36,153 nucleotides of DNA from UBA4874 sp002399435 (GCA_036823195.1 DAISGI010000021.1:1-36153); one strand, 5' to 3'; positions 1-8,604 are shown, counted from the first letter of the stretch. Numbers and translations are program-made. Notes: a model not told the origin generated them from the sequence alone.

Positions 1-148
1 CGCCGGACACCGCCTGATCTCCCAGGGAGCTCACCATCAGGTTGTCCGCAAAGGAGGAGAGGAAGGCAATCAAGCCCTGGGCTGCCACCGGCAGGGCAAG
101 GGTGATCAGGCTTTTATAATAGGATCGGTCCCGGGTCAGAATATGCAT
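1..148 (-). CDS. MATE family efflux transporter, N-terminal part (runs off window)
   Basis: Translating the minus strand from the ATG at 148 gives 49 residues before the window edge. They begin MHILTRDRSYYKSLITLALP and continue into a hydrophobic helix containing PVAAQGLIAFLSSFADNLMV. A short polar N-terminus followed by a first helix with a Q-x-x-x-x-x-x-x-S-x-x-D-N-x-M-V pattern and then SLGDQAVSG is characteristic of MATE (NorM/DinF-type) cation-driven drug antiporters. An AAAGGAAG ribosome site sits just upstream. The gene lies about 80 bp downstream of jetC on the same strand, separated by tandem repeats, and could be co-transcribed with the Wadjet operon. Substrate is unknown. Only the first helix is visible, so the call rests on that pattern. 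Confidence 0.75.
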   Translation of the reverse strand, partial: MHILTRDRSYYKSLITLALPVAAQGLIAFLSSFADNLMVSSLGDQAVSG

Positions 149-170
149 CAACAATGGACTTCCTTTCTCA

Positions 171-254
171 GAGTTGCTCCTGAAGCAGACTCATCTCTCA
201 GAGTGCTCCTGAAACAGACCCATCTCTCAAAGTTGCTCCTGAAACAGACTCATT
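171..254. repeat. ~30-bp tandem repeat, 2.8 copies, duplicating the 3' end of jetC
   Basis: Three imperfect head-to-tail copies lie at 171-200, 201-229 and 230-254. Each holds a variant of TTGCTCCTGAAACAGACTCAT. On the minus strand the copy nearest jetC encodes its last residues MSLFQEQL plus stop, and the two downstream copies would encode MGLFQEHSER and MSLLQEQL. Each copy also carries an AGGAGCA segment resembling a ribosome site. The array fills the gap between the jetC stop and the MATE gene. Confidence 0.85.
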
Positions 255-3200
255 TGCTCTGAAGGAGTGCGCAGCACGGCGTGTTCCAGGCGCTCGTTGG
301 GACGTACACTGCCATTTCGGCGGACTTCATCGGTTTTCAGGTAGGAATTCCGGCTGTACAGGGCCTGTCGGACGGAAATCTGATAAATCAGGGCAAACCG
401 GTTGGTAATGGAGCTCTGGCTCAGGTCGGAAAGACAGATCATCTGGGTGTGGAACCTATCGGCGATGCGCAGCATGGCTTCCAGCAGATGCCTGGAGGAT
501 GTCTTGCCGAAGGGATTGTCGATCAGGAAAGCTCTTGTCGTGTTTTTCACACCGTTTTTTCCCATAATGCTGTCCCGGCGGTAGCTCATCAGGGCAGAAA
601 CCAACACAAAGCACGAAACGAACAGCTCGCCTCCGGAGTTCTCCACCAGCACTTCTTCCCAGGTGCGAAGCTTGCTGTTTGCCGGAATGCGGTCCACCTT
701 ATACAGCCAAACGGGAATATGGGCCGTATCGGTCACCTGGCTCAGCAGCTCCCGGTCGGAAAACAGACTGCTGATTCGTTTGCGCAGGGTTTCCTCCGTC
801 AGGGCACCCTCCGACTTTTCTGCCCGCAGTGTGGCAATACAGTTTTCCACATAGGATGTCATACGCTCAGTCTCGCTTCCATCCAGAGCCTCAGGTATGC
901 CGATTTTCAGGGTCTGACGGGGCGGGGCGTCCGGCCAGATCTTTACATAGGATCCCCTGGAGAGTCTTTGCAGTCCGTCATAGAGATTTTGCCCCTGAAT
1001 CAGGGCATGCCGGACAATGTTCCTTTTATCCGTTTCCAGATGAGCCAGGTCGGATCTCAGGACGATAAGGGTGTCCTGCAGACGGTCGGACTGTTCCACC
1101 ATACGCTCGTAAACGAAATAATAGGCGTCATATGTTGCGGCAGTTTCCTTAAGCGGGATGTTCTTCAGGTATTGGGACAGGATGGGATGCCGGTCCGAGT
1201 AGTTCCGGCGCAGGTCTTCCAGCCGGTTCCAGACGATCTGCCGGGCTTTTCCGTTTTCCTCTTTTGCCTGGTCATAGGCGCTTCCCAGCCGCAGGATGTC
1301 GATATCCTCCCAGGCTCCCTGCCGGGGCTGTGCCAGGGGAGGTACTTCCGCAGGAGCGATATAGCGCTGGATGCTGTTGGATTTTCCATTCAGCTCCCTT
1401 TGCAATTTGTCATATTCCGCTTGCTTTTTCCTGTATTGACGCAGCAGATCATTTGCTTCCTGCCGTCGTCGCGGGTAATCCCCGAAAATCTGATCTTTTG
1501 GCAGGGGCTGCTGCAGCCCGGCAGCAGCAAGGGACTTCTGGGCCTGCTCCAGACGTTCCCTGGCAACTGCGGCGTCGGCTTCCGCTTTCGCAGCCTTTTC
1601 CTGCGCAACGTCTGCCTTCCTTTCCAGTTCCCGCTCCTTCTTTTCAGCGCAGGAAAGCGATTCCTCGGAAAAGGACAGGCTTTCATACCTGGAAGGGGAG
1701 AGGTGTTGGTATCGTTGAAGGGATTTCCGGGCAGACTGCTCTGCTTCGGCTTCATCGTCGATCCGTGCCTGAAGGAGTTTTTCATCCCTGTTTCGCCGGG
1801 AAAGGATATCCTGGTAACGCTCCTCCAGCACGGGAAGGCTGTCGGCCAAAGGTTCTGCGATCCGGGGAATGTCCTGGGGCCGCCCCAGTTTGTCACGCTT
1901 TCCGGTGCACTCGTTTCGCTCCTGGCGAAGCTGTTTCTCCCCTGCTTCCATCCTGTCCAGATGTTTTTCCAGACTGCGGCAAAGCTCCTTGTTTTCTGCA
2001 AACTGCTGTTCCAGGAGATGGACTTCGGCTTCCAGCTCCCGCTTTTGTTTCCAATCCGCCACATATTGTGCATTCTGATCCAGGAAATCGCGGAATCGAT
2101 CCATATCCCGGCGTGCTTTTTCCATTTGCCCCTCGTTTTGATGCAGTGCTTCCGCAGTCCGGTCCGATTCTTTGCGGTTCCGCTCCATTTCCTCTTTCAA
2201 TTCTTTTCTGCGCAGGGTGATTTTATGGTAGGTTTCTTCCGCTTTTGTCCTGACCTCCGTGTATTGCTCCCTGCTTTCCGCAGTATAGGGAAAGGCTGTC
2301 AGAATGCGCAGATCGGCTTCCATCCGGCTGCGTTGTTCTTCCAGATGCTTTTTTACAGCGGTTTGCTGCTTGATTTCCTGCTGCAGCAATTCAGCATATG
2401 CCTCCCGGGTCTCCGCCCGCAGACTTCTTTCATTGTAAAGGCAAGCCAGACGGAGCTCCGGAGGAAACTCCACGATCCGGTCCGTTATCTGCCGGACTGC
2501 GGCAACGTCTTCAAATGCCATAACCGGGCAGATCCGGTTCAGGGCTTCTCCATCCGCAATGGGCAGACGTCTGAGATCCGCCCGGGAGACCAGAAAGCAG
2601 AAGGGAAGCATGGGATTGGCCTTCAGACAAGCGTCCTGTTCCTTTTGGCCCAGCCTTCGCAGATAGGTCTCACCGGTATCAAATACGATCCCCGCTTCTT
2701 CCAGAAGTTCGCCGAACCGGCGGGCGGTATGCAGATTGCCGGATTCGCAGTCCCGGAGGGTTTCCGCAGAGGTAAGGAGCCGTCTTTGGGTGCTTTCCCA
2801 TTCCTTCTGCGCCGCGGCCAGGGTCTGTTCCATGATATTCTGGCAGGCGTGTTTGTCGTAGAGGAGTGCGGGATCCATGTTCTGCCGCTCCAGTACCTCC
2901 TTTCGTTCCCTCTCTGCTGTTTCAAAGGCTTCCAGTGCCTGTTTCTGCCGTTCCAGGGCAATGCCGGCTGCTTCGTGTTCCGTTTCGAGAGTTTCCTGCT
3001 CTTCTTTCTGACTGGCTTCCTGTGCCCGGTTTTCTTCGACGGATTGCTCCAGCCCTTTTCTTTTTTCTTCCAGGGAGGCTGCCCGGTTCTGCAGTTCCTC
3101 CCGGGCCCGTTGGATTTCCTGCTGCGGCACTTCTCCCAACAGGTTCCGGGGAAGGGAAAGAGAAAGCTCCTGCAGGTTTTTTTCTTCTTCCAGGCGGAAG

Positions 3201-4615
3201 GTTTCTGTCCGCTGTTCCAGTCTGCCTATGGCCTGAGCATCCCTTTGCCGCTTTGCTTCCAGATCTTTTCCCAATTGATCCGCCCTGGCAAGCTTCGGGA
3301 GGCTTTCTTTCCGGTCGGCTTCCAGATGAGCAAGCTCCGACTCCTTCTGCTTCAATAATTCCCCGTAACGCATCCAGAGAGTTCCGACCACCCGGTTGAA
3401 ATCTTCGTCCGACCGCCCGGCACGCAGCTTTTGCAGCTGATCCGTCAGGGAGAGCCGTCTTTCCCGTGCTTCCCGGCATGCTTTGGCATGCTGGGAAGCT
3501 TCCATGCATTCCCGTTCCTCCCTGGCCCGGTTTTTTTCCTGATTTGCACTGTTCAGCACGGAATGGGCCTTTTCCAGAAGCTCCTGCTGCTGTCCGGCAG
3601 CTTCTTCCTTTTGCAGGAACTGTTCCGAAACTTCTTCCTCGCGGATCTGCTCCAGATTTGCATTTTGCTTCTCTTCCCCTGTGGCAAGTTCCTCTCTTTT
3701 CCGTTCCGTTTCCTCCTGCTGCTGCAAAAGGAATCGATGGAGACCGGACAGTTCCCCTGCCATTTTTTCGGATTCCTCCAGCCTGGCGCACAGATCGGAG
3801 ATGCCTTGAAGAAAATCGTCCGTTTCCTGAGAGAAAGCTTCCAGCAATTCTTTCTCCTGCAGTTTGTCTTCCTTATCCAGAATGGAAGACATAAGGGTAC
3901 GGAACAGCTCCGTGAGCTCCGAGCTGCCCTGGCTGAGTTCCTCGGACACGGTTTTCAGGATCCATCGATCCATCAGGCTGTCGGAGGTTTTGCAGGCGGA
4001 AAACAGTTCGTCCACACCGCCTTCCTTGTCGTTGATGTCGGCAATGAGCTTCCATTCCTCCGGCAGGATACCATACTGCCGCAAAGCCGCCCGGTAGGCT
4101 TCGCTTTCATCGAAGGCAAAACAGCGGAGCTGGAAGGAATCGCCTTTGGCCTGCCTCAGCTGATTGCGGGCTGCTTCATAGGGCATATAGGTTATGCCGC
4201 CTTCCCGGTGCTCAATCAGGGGAATGTTGCGGATATCGTAAGCATTGGCTTCACCATAATAGTTGAGAAAGGTAAAATATTTGGTCCGGGATGCCTGATC
4301 GCCGGACTGGCCGATGGAACACATGGCAATCCCCGTCATCAGATAAAAAGGCTGTTCCGTATTGTCCAGCTTCCATTCCAGCATAATATAGGTGGGAGCG
4401 CTGGTCCGGGAAAGATAATATTCGATCTTTCGATTATGGATGCGGCGGGTGGGGAGAATGGGCTGCAGCATCATCTGGACCAGCACGCTTTTCCCTCCGC
4501 CGTTGGCAAGATTGAGAAGCATATTTTCCCCATCGCAGCTGTCATACATTTCATCCAGGATGATACGTCTCTCCCAGCTGACATTGGCAATTCGGATCCG
4601 ATTGATTTCAGGCAT
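227..4615 (-). CDS. jetC: Wadjet protein JetC (SMC/MukB-like ATPase)
   Basis: JetC is the SMC-like motor of the Wadjet complex, which with JetA and JetB extrudes DNA loops and presents small circular plasmids to the JetD nuclease. The protein is 1462 aa from ATG 4615. This start is chosen because it follows GGGAGGAGGCGG and matches the conserved opening MPEINRIRIANVSW; a longer upstream reading of 20 residues lies inside jetB. A Walker A-like loop ANGGGKSV is at residues 37-44. Two long Glu/Arg/Gln-rich coiled-coil stretches flank a globular hinge-like region near the middle. An ABC-signature-like NSGGE is near 1326-1330 and a Walker B FLID ends at D1366, followed by NPFG. The ATG overlaps the jetB stop by 8 bp. 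The C-terminus SEQMSLFQEQL resembles a clamp-binding motif. Function rests on family and gene order. Confidence 0.93.
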   Translation of the reverse strand: MPEINRIRIANVSWERRIILDEMYDSCDGENMLLNLANGGGKSVLVQMMLQPILPTRRIHNRKIEYYLSRTSAPTYIMLEWKLDNTEQPFYLMTGIAMCSIGQSGDQASRTKYFTFLNYYGEANAYDIRNIPLIEHREGGITYMPYEAARNQLRQAKGDSFQLRCFAFDESEAYRAALRQYGILPEEWKLIADINDKEGGVDELFSACKTSDSLMDRWILKTVSEELSQGSSELTELFRTLMSSILDKEDKLQEKELLEAFSQETDDFLQGISDLCARLEESEKMAGELSGLHRFLLQQQEETERKREELATGEEKQNANLEQIREEEVSEQFLQKEEAAGQQQELLEKAHSVLNSANQEKNRAREERECMEASQHAKACREARERRLSLTDQLQKLRAGRSDEDFNRVVGTLWMRYGELLKQKESELAHLEADRKESLPKLARADQLGKDLEAKRQRDAQAIGRLEQRTETFRLEEEKNLQELSLSLPRNLLGEVPQQEIQRAREELQNRAASLEEKRKGLEQSVEENRAQEASQKEEQETLETEHEAAGIALERQKQALEAFETAERERKEVLERQNMDPALLYDKHACQNIMEQTLAAAQKEWESTQRRLLTSAETLRDCESGNLHTARRFGELLEEAGIVFDTGETYLRRLGQKEQDACLKANPMLPFCFLVSRADLRRLPIADGEALNRICPVMAFEDVAAVRQITDRIVEFPPELRLACLYNERSLRAETREAYAELLQQEIKQQTAVKKHLEEQRSRMEADLRILTAFPYTAESREQYTEVRTKAEETYHKITLRRKELKEEMERNRKESDRTAEALHQNEGQMEKARRDMDRFRDFLDQNAQYVADWKQKRELEAEVHLLEQQFAENKELCRSLEKHLDRMEAGEKQLRQERNECTGKRDKLGRPQDIPRIAEPLADSLPVLEERYQDILSRRNRDEKLLQARIDDEAEAEQSARKSLQRYQHLSPSRYESLSFSEESLSCAEKKERELERKADVAQEKAAKAEADAAVARERLEQAQKSLAAAGLQQPLPKDQIFGDYPRRRQEANDLLRQYRKKQAEYDKLQRELNGKSNSIQRYIAPAEVPPLAQPRQGAWEDIDILRLGSAYDQAKEENGKARQIVWNRLEDLRRNYSDRHPILSQYLKNIPLKETAATYDAYYFVYERMVEQSDRLQDTLIVLRSDLAHLETDKRNIVRHALIQGQNLYDGLQRLSRGSYVKIWPDAPPRQTLKIGIPEALDGSETERMTSYVENCIATLRAEKSEGALTEETLRKRISSLFSDRELLSQVTDTAHIPVWLYKVDRIPANSKLRTWEEVLVENSGGELFVSCFVLVSALMSYRRDSIMGKNGVKNTTRAFLIDNPFGKTSSRHLLEAMLRIADRFHTQMICLSDLSQSSITNRFALIYQISVRQALYSRNSYLKTDEVRRNGSVRPNERLEHAVLRTPSEQMSLFQEQL

Positions 4616-5303
4616 GAATGTTTCCCGCCTCCTCCCTTGCGAAGAGATTCTGGATCGTGGCAATCCGTTCCTCACTGAGGTAATAATGTACCATCAGATC
4701 ATCCAGCCGCCGGGTCGTGCGAATTTCCTTCTGTTCATCATAGAAGGTCAGCAGCTTTTGCTTTTCCAGCAGGCGGCAGGCTTTCAAGACAGTTTCTTCC
4801 CGGGAGGTACGTCGGTTCTCCTCCCGGACAGATTGGTTGTTCCAGGCCTGGGCTACCTGGGTGAAATTGATTTCCATCTGCTCCTGCCATACCGGGGCAG
4901 CCTGCCCGTCGGGGACGGAAAGACGCCGGTCCAGCTCGGCCACAATATCCCTGATCTGCAAAAACGGGGTGCGCTTCGGGTCTGCGTTTTTCCCGCCGAA
5001 GAACAGGTACAGAATGATCATGATAATGTAGCACTGCAAAAAGGCATCCACTGTACGGGCGGTACTGCCGATGCCCTTGCGCATGTCTCCCAGTGATATG
5101 CTGAGAAAGGGATTGTCCATCTCCGGCACCAGATACACTGCGTGAGGGACTTCCACCAGGTGAAATGCCAGCTCCCGGGCAAAATCCTCCAGCTCGGACC
5201 GGACCTGCGGATCCTTGAAATCGGCAAACAATTCCGGTTCTCCGGTATCGTTCAGTTCCCCTTCCGTCAGCAGTATCCTCAATATGTGGAGCGTTTCCTT
5301 CAT
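4608..5303 (-). CDS. jetB: Wadjet protein JetB (MukE-like, DUF6063-type)
   Basis: JetB is the MukE-like kite subunit that bridges JetA and JetC in the Wadjet complex. The protein is 231 aa, alpha/beta winged-helix-like, with a hydrophobic helix around AFLQCYIIMIILYLFFGG and a C-terminal basic segment containing RRLDDLMVHYYLSEERIATIQ. The size fits the JetB family. The start ATG at 5303 overlaps the jetA stop as ATGA and has GGAAGGAAAA upstream. Its own stop overlaps the jetC start as ATGCCTGA, implying translational coupling. I assign it mainly from position between JetA and JetC and from the resemblance of the ending to DUF6063 proteins, which I recall from type II Wadjet loci. Sequence alone is divergent. 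Confidence 0.85.
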   Translation of the reverse strand: MKETLHILRILLTEGELNDTGEPELFADFKDPQVRSELEDFARELAFHLVEVPHAVYLVPEMDNPFLSISLGDMRKGIGSTARTVDAFLQCYIIMIILYLFFGGKNADPKRTPFLQIRDIVAELDRRLSVPDGQAAPVWQEQMEINFTQVAQAWNNQSVREENRRTSREETVLKACRLLEKQKLLTFYDEQKEIRTTRRLDDLMVHYYLSEERIATIQNLFAREEAGNIHA

Positions 5304-6913
5304 TTTTCCTTCCTTTCCGTTTCCACTTCAAAGAGAAAATCATCCATTTCAATCCTTGGTGTTTCCATGATGCTTTCCGCCACCGGACAGGGAGGCAGGG
5401 TGCAGGCAAACATCCGTCCGGCTTTTTTGATCCGGATGCACTTCAGCCCGTAGAAATCCGGGTGCAGACGGCCGACCTGCCCCAGGCAAAAGGACAGGTC
5501 AAATTCTCCCGTACTGTCTTGCGTCCATTCGGCATGCTGCTTTTTCCACAGACTCAGATCTATTTTTTCGGTTTCATAAAGACGCAGTATGGCAAGGAAC
5601 AGAAGACGTTCCCTGCAAAGCTCCCCGAACCCTTCCTCCTTTTGGAGAGCGAGATAAAACGATGCAAAGGAAAAGCCCTCCGGATGAGCTGCAGCGAAGC
5701 GGAGCAGCTCATTTACCACCCGGACATGGGAACGGCTGCGCCAATTCCGGCGTTCCCTTGCTTTCTCTTCGGATTCCATCGCTTCCTCTTCCCTGGATTG
5801 CTCCTGATCCGATTCCCGTACTTTGGCCTGGCGGTCATAGATCAGCTCCAGGTTCAGGAACCGGGGAAATTCCGGCTGGAACAGGGGAGCCAGAAGACCG
5901 CGGCTGAGGCGGTCCATTTCCTCCGGCCCTTTCATAGTAAAGGATGTAAGGGGGATGAGGATCTCATCCTCCATATTGTACCGGCGGGTGAAATGAAAAA
6001 CAATGGAATCCTCGAGAACATTCAAATACAGTTTTTTCATTGCTTCGCACCGGATGAGCATCTGTCTTTGGAGAGAAAGAGCGCGCCGTACATTGTCCAG
6101 GATGCCGAGGACTTCCTTTCGGGCTTCCAGGGCGCTGTCGTCCAGATAGCCGCGGCGCCTTTCCTCTTCTTCAAACTGGTTCTGCGCAAGCCGTACTTTT
6201 TGTTCGATGCCCTGCATGGTTTCGTATTCCTCAGCCAGCATGGCGTCCACGCTGTGCATCAGCACGTCATAATCCTGACCTGAAATGGAGGATAAATCCC
6301 CGCGGATCTGACGCTCGAACTGTTCCAGCTCCCGGCGTTTCTGGATCAGCATCCGCACAAGCTCCTGGCTCTGTCCGATTGCTTCCTTATAATAGTGCTT
6401 CTCGATCTGCATCTGCAGACGGATTTCCTCCATCTGAAAGCCCAGTTGGTCGTCCACTTCCTTGGTGCGGAAGAGAAAGTCATATCCCTGTTTGGTCAGC
6501 TCAAAGACAATCTGGTTGTGGTCGTTGACCGAATCGGCAATCAGCCGGACGGTCCATTCCCGGAAGCCGGCGGAATAATCCATCGCCTTGTAGGTGCGTT
6601 TCACACCCTTGTTCTGAAGGATGTCCTTCACAAGGTACCGGGCCAGGGTGTCGGTTTCTGCCGGGGAAAAATGTTTGCCGTAGCACGGAAGAATGTCTCC
6701 CAGAAAGCCGGAGATGCTCTCCAGAGTGCAATCATGATCTTCGGAAAGGGTGCGTTCCATAATATATACCAATACGGAAAAGAGCAGATTGTCGATCTCA
6801 TGCGGTGCAAACTGCTGCTCGATATCATTGTTCCGGTTCAGCCGGTTTACGACAGAGTCCACTGCGGCAACAAACTCCATCCGCTTTTCGAACCGTTCGA
6901 GAAAGTCAAACAT
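5300..6913 (-). CDS. jetA: Wadjet protein JetA (MukF-like kleisin, DUF5716-type)
   Basis: JetA is the kleisin that links the two JetC heads. The protein is 537 aa from ATG 6913, preceded by GGAGGATCGTG. The GTG three bases earlier is too close to that site. The N-terminus MFDFLERFEKRMEFVAAVDSVV and the following 130 residues look like a winged-helix dimerisation region. Residues about 150-300 are long amphipathic helices rich in E, Q, R. A charged linker EQSREEEAMESEEKARERR leads to a C-terminal winged-helix-like region. The ATG overlaps the jetD stop by 8 bp (ATGTTTGA), the same arrangement as at jetB/jetC, and its stop overlaps jetB by 4 bp. The family match is to the JetA/DUF5716 group by recall. 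Confidence 0.88.
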   Translation of the reverse strand: MFDFLERFEKRMEFVAAVDSVVNRLNRNNDIEQQFAPHEIDNLLFSVLVYIMERTLSEDHDCTLESISGFLGDILPCYGKHFSPAETDTLARYLVKDILQNKGVKRTYKAMDYSAGFREWTVRLIADSVNDHNQIVFELTKQGYDFLFRTKEVDDQLGFQMEEIRLQMQIEKHYYKEAIGQSQELVRMLIQKRRELEQFERQIRGDLSSISGQDYDVLMHSVDAMLAEEYETMQGIEQKVRLAQNQFEEEERRRGYLDDSALEARKEVLGILDNVRRALSLQRQMLIRCEAMKKLYLNVLEDSIVFHFTRRYNMEDEILIPLTSFTMKGPEEMDRLSRGLLAPLFQPEFPRFLNLELIYDRQAKVRESDQEQSREEEAMESEEKARERRNWRSRSHVRVVNELLRFAAAHPEGFSFASFYLALQKEEGFGELCRERLLFLAILRLYETEKIDLSLWKKQHAEWTQDSTGEFDLSFCLGQVGRLHPDFYGLKCIRIKKAGRMFACTLPPCPVAESIMETPRIEMDDFLFEVETERKEK

Positions 6914-7979
6914 CACGATCCTCCGTTATATCCACTGTATTCGTCAGATAATGCTCCAGAAACGGACGGTTCAGGATCTCCTGGGGGAGGTACCGCCCGC
7001 CGGCCAGCAGGGTTTTGATCTCATCAGCCTCTTCCGGGGGAAACAGTCTGAGAAAATCCGGCAGCCGCTCCGGCTTTGTCTGGTCGGTGTGGGATTTTCC
7101 ATATCCGACTTTCCTGCTGCGCCTCAGCATTGCCTGATAAGCGGGTAGAAACAGGGAAACGGAAAGGGAAGGATTTTCAGCTGCGACGGAAAGGAAGATG
7201 TCAATCCCGGCGTAATCCAGATCGCCGAAGTACAGAAACTGCGGGGGCTGATACGGCAGGAGGGAAGCGTATTCCTCCAGAGCATGGGGGCGGGCGGCTT
7301 TCCTGCCTTCTCCCAACACCACGCCGTCCAGCCGGGCTCCAAATAACCTGTGCTTTTCAGGGAACTGCAGCAACAGTCTTCGCAGCGTATACCAGGTATC
7401 CTTGTTTTCCAGGATCAGCAGGGTGTGAATTTCGTCTCCTGTGAGATATCCGGTGAGATAATCAAAGAAAGGCTCCGGCGTCGGATAATAATTGAGACGG
7501 TTTTCCCATCCGTTAAAACGCAGGACGCTTTGGCAATGGGCGCTGTCCAGCACTTTTTCCCGGTTCCAGATGGAAAACGCCCGCTCGTTTTTTGACATGG
7601 GCACATCCAGACGGCTCCTGCTGTTTTTGAGATAGCGGCTCAGGGGAAGGAGAATGTCCCGATGCTTTCGATACAGTACGGGCCTTTTCAGATAGCCGGA
7701 AATATTCAGTTCCGTGGAAAGCTGCTTGATTTCCTCCAGAACATCGGAGTCATCTCTTGCCGGGTGCAGAATGCGGTACTTCAGCCGAAGAGGCGGCACC
7801 ATGCCGTTATTGTTGCGGGGAGATCCAACCGGGCGCAGCAGGCCGGTCTCCTGCAGCTGCGCTATGGTATTATGGAGCTCCCTGTAGTTGGCAGGAGAGA
7901 TCCATTCTCTCAGTTGATCAAGGGACAAAAAGGTGCCCTTTTGCTGTTTGATTTGAGATATGATGTTATTCTTTATCAT
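6906..7979 (-). CDS. jetD: Wadjet protein JetD (Toprim nuclease)
   Basis: JetD is the DNA-cleaving subunit, related to topoisomerase VI/Spo11 Toprim proteins, that cuts the plasmid after loop extrusion. The protein is 357 aa from ATG 7979, chosen because AGGAGAGGCAA lies directly before it; in-frame ATGs at 7997 and 8030 lack a ribosome site. Residues 1-60 form a winged helix. The Toprim acidic residues are visible as E191 in LLILENKDTW and D253/D255 in FLYFGDLDYAG. The gene is first in the operon, about 64 nt downstream of a predicted start of transcription. The order jetD-A-B-C differs from the jetABCD order of type I and fits my recollection of a type II layout. Confidence 0.92.
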   Translation of the reverse strand: MIKNNIISQIKQQKGTFLSLDQLREWISPANYRELHNTIAQLQETGLLRPVGSPRNNNGMVPPLRLKYRILHPARDDSDVLEEIKQLSTELNISGYLKRPVLYRKHRDILLPLSRYLKNSRSRLDVPMSKNERAFSIWNREKVLDSAHCQSVLRFNGWENRLNYYPTPEPFFDYLTGYLTGDEIHTLLILENKDTWYTLRRLLLQFPEKHRLFGARLDGVVLGEGRKAARPHALEEYASLLPYQPPQFLYFGDLDYAGIDIFLSVAAENPSLSVSLFLPAYQAMLRRSRKVGYGKSHTDQTKPERLPDFLRLFPPEEADEIKTLLAGGRYLPQEILNRPFLEHYLTNTVDITEDRDV

Positions 7980-8049
7980 TTGCCTCTCCTGCTCCATAGA
8001 ATAAACAGAGCGCCGTATTCGCCCTTGCATTCATTTGCCATTTTACATC

Positions 8050-8078
8050 ATGATAACATAGTGAATAAGGAATTTCAA
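8050..8078 (-). promoter_or_regulatory. Promoter of the jetDABC operon
   Basis: On the minus strand a -35 box TTGAAA (8078-8073) is separated by 17 bp from a -10 box TATCAT (8055-8050). Transcription would begin near 8043, leaving a leader of about 64 nt before jetD. No clear operator palindrome overlaps the boxes. The region is shared with the divergent gene at 8182. Confidence 0.7.
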
Positions 8079-8133
8079 TTGGTACAGACAGTCCATAAGA
8101 TGTAGACTCTTTCACATTCTGCACATTTTCGGC

Positions 8134-8171
8134 CCTTTCCAAATAAGATAATGGTATGTGATTTGGAAAGG
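8134..8171. promoter_or_regulatory. Perfect 11-bp inverted repeat before the DUF2935-like gene
   Basis: CCTTTCCAAAT at 8134-8144 is exactly mirrored by ATTTGGAAAGG at 8161-8171, with a 16-nt gap containing GATAAT (8147-8152), a plausible -10 box. The right arm runs into the ribosome site of the gene at 8182. It could be an operator around the promoter or, if transcribed, a hairpin that hides the ribosome site. Confidence 0.6.
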
Positions 8172-8181
8172 AAGGATAAAG

Positions 8182-8604
8182 ATGCGCTTTTATTATGGGG
8201 AGAAGAACCTGCACAGGGTTCTGGATGAAATGGAATTCTGGAAGCATCAGGAAGCCGAACACACGGTTGTCATTCGGGAAGTAGCCAGTGATCTGGAACC
8301 GGCTTTTGTCTGTCGGCTGCAGCAGTTTGAACGGGCCTTTCAACAAACAGAAGGGTTGACTGTGCGGTACATAGAGACTATTATCCGCTCAAAAGGGGAT
8401 ATCGGTCCGGATATGCAGCAGCAGATAATGGAGCTGATACGCTTTGCCATTTGCCAAAGCCAGCAGTTCATTTTGCTGCTCAATCAGATTTTGGCGGAAA
8501 GCGCGGCAGTGCAGAACAATAGCGTCGTTTCGACAGTTGTGAATCATATTCGCCGGGAATCAGAATATTTCATCGGGATCGCACAGACAATATTGTCATG
8601 TTGA
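8182..8604 (+). CDS. DUF2935-like four-helix protein
   Basis: The protein is 140 aa, all-helical and soluble, beginning MRFYYGEKNLHRVL. Residues such as EFWKHQEAEHTVVIRE resemble the conserved FW..EH helix of DUF2935 (a ferritin/hemerythrin-like fold in Clostridia and Bacilli), whose function is not established. ATG 8182 is chosen because GGAAAGGAAGGATAAAG immediately precedes it. The 11-bp inverted repeat overlaps the promoter and ribosome site, suggesting specific control. It is divergent from the Wadjet operon and 92 bp before the cupin gene. The family match is by eye. Confidence 0.65.
   Translation: MRFYYGEKNLHRVLDEMEFWKHQEAEHTVVIREVASDLEPAFVCRLQQFERAFQQTEGLTVRYIETIIRSKGDIGPDMQQQIMELIRFAICQSQQFILLLNQILAESAAVQNNSVVSTVVNHIRRESEYFIGIAQTILSC

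Noticed and set aside
171..254. The ~30-bp repeats as a CRISPR array
   Set aside because: The copies are directly adjacent with no spacers, and no cas gene is in the window. The 22-bp repeats at 15076-15163 fail for the same reason.
281..4678. Long plus-strand open frames of 1025, 415 and 318 codons opposite jetC
   Set aside because: They are antisense to a gene with clear family motifs, lack ribosome sites, and translate to Phe/Leu/Pro/Gly-rich sequence typical of reversed coiled-coil codons.
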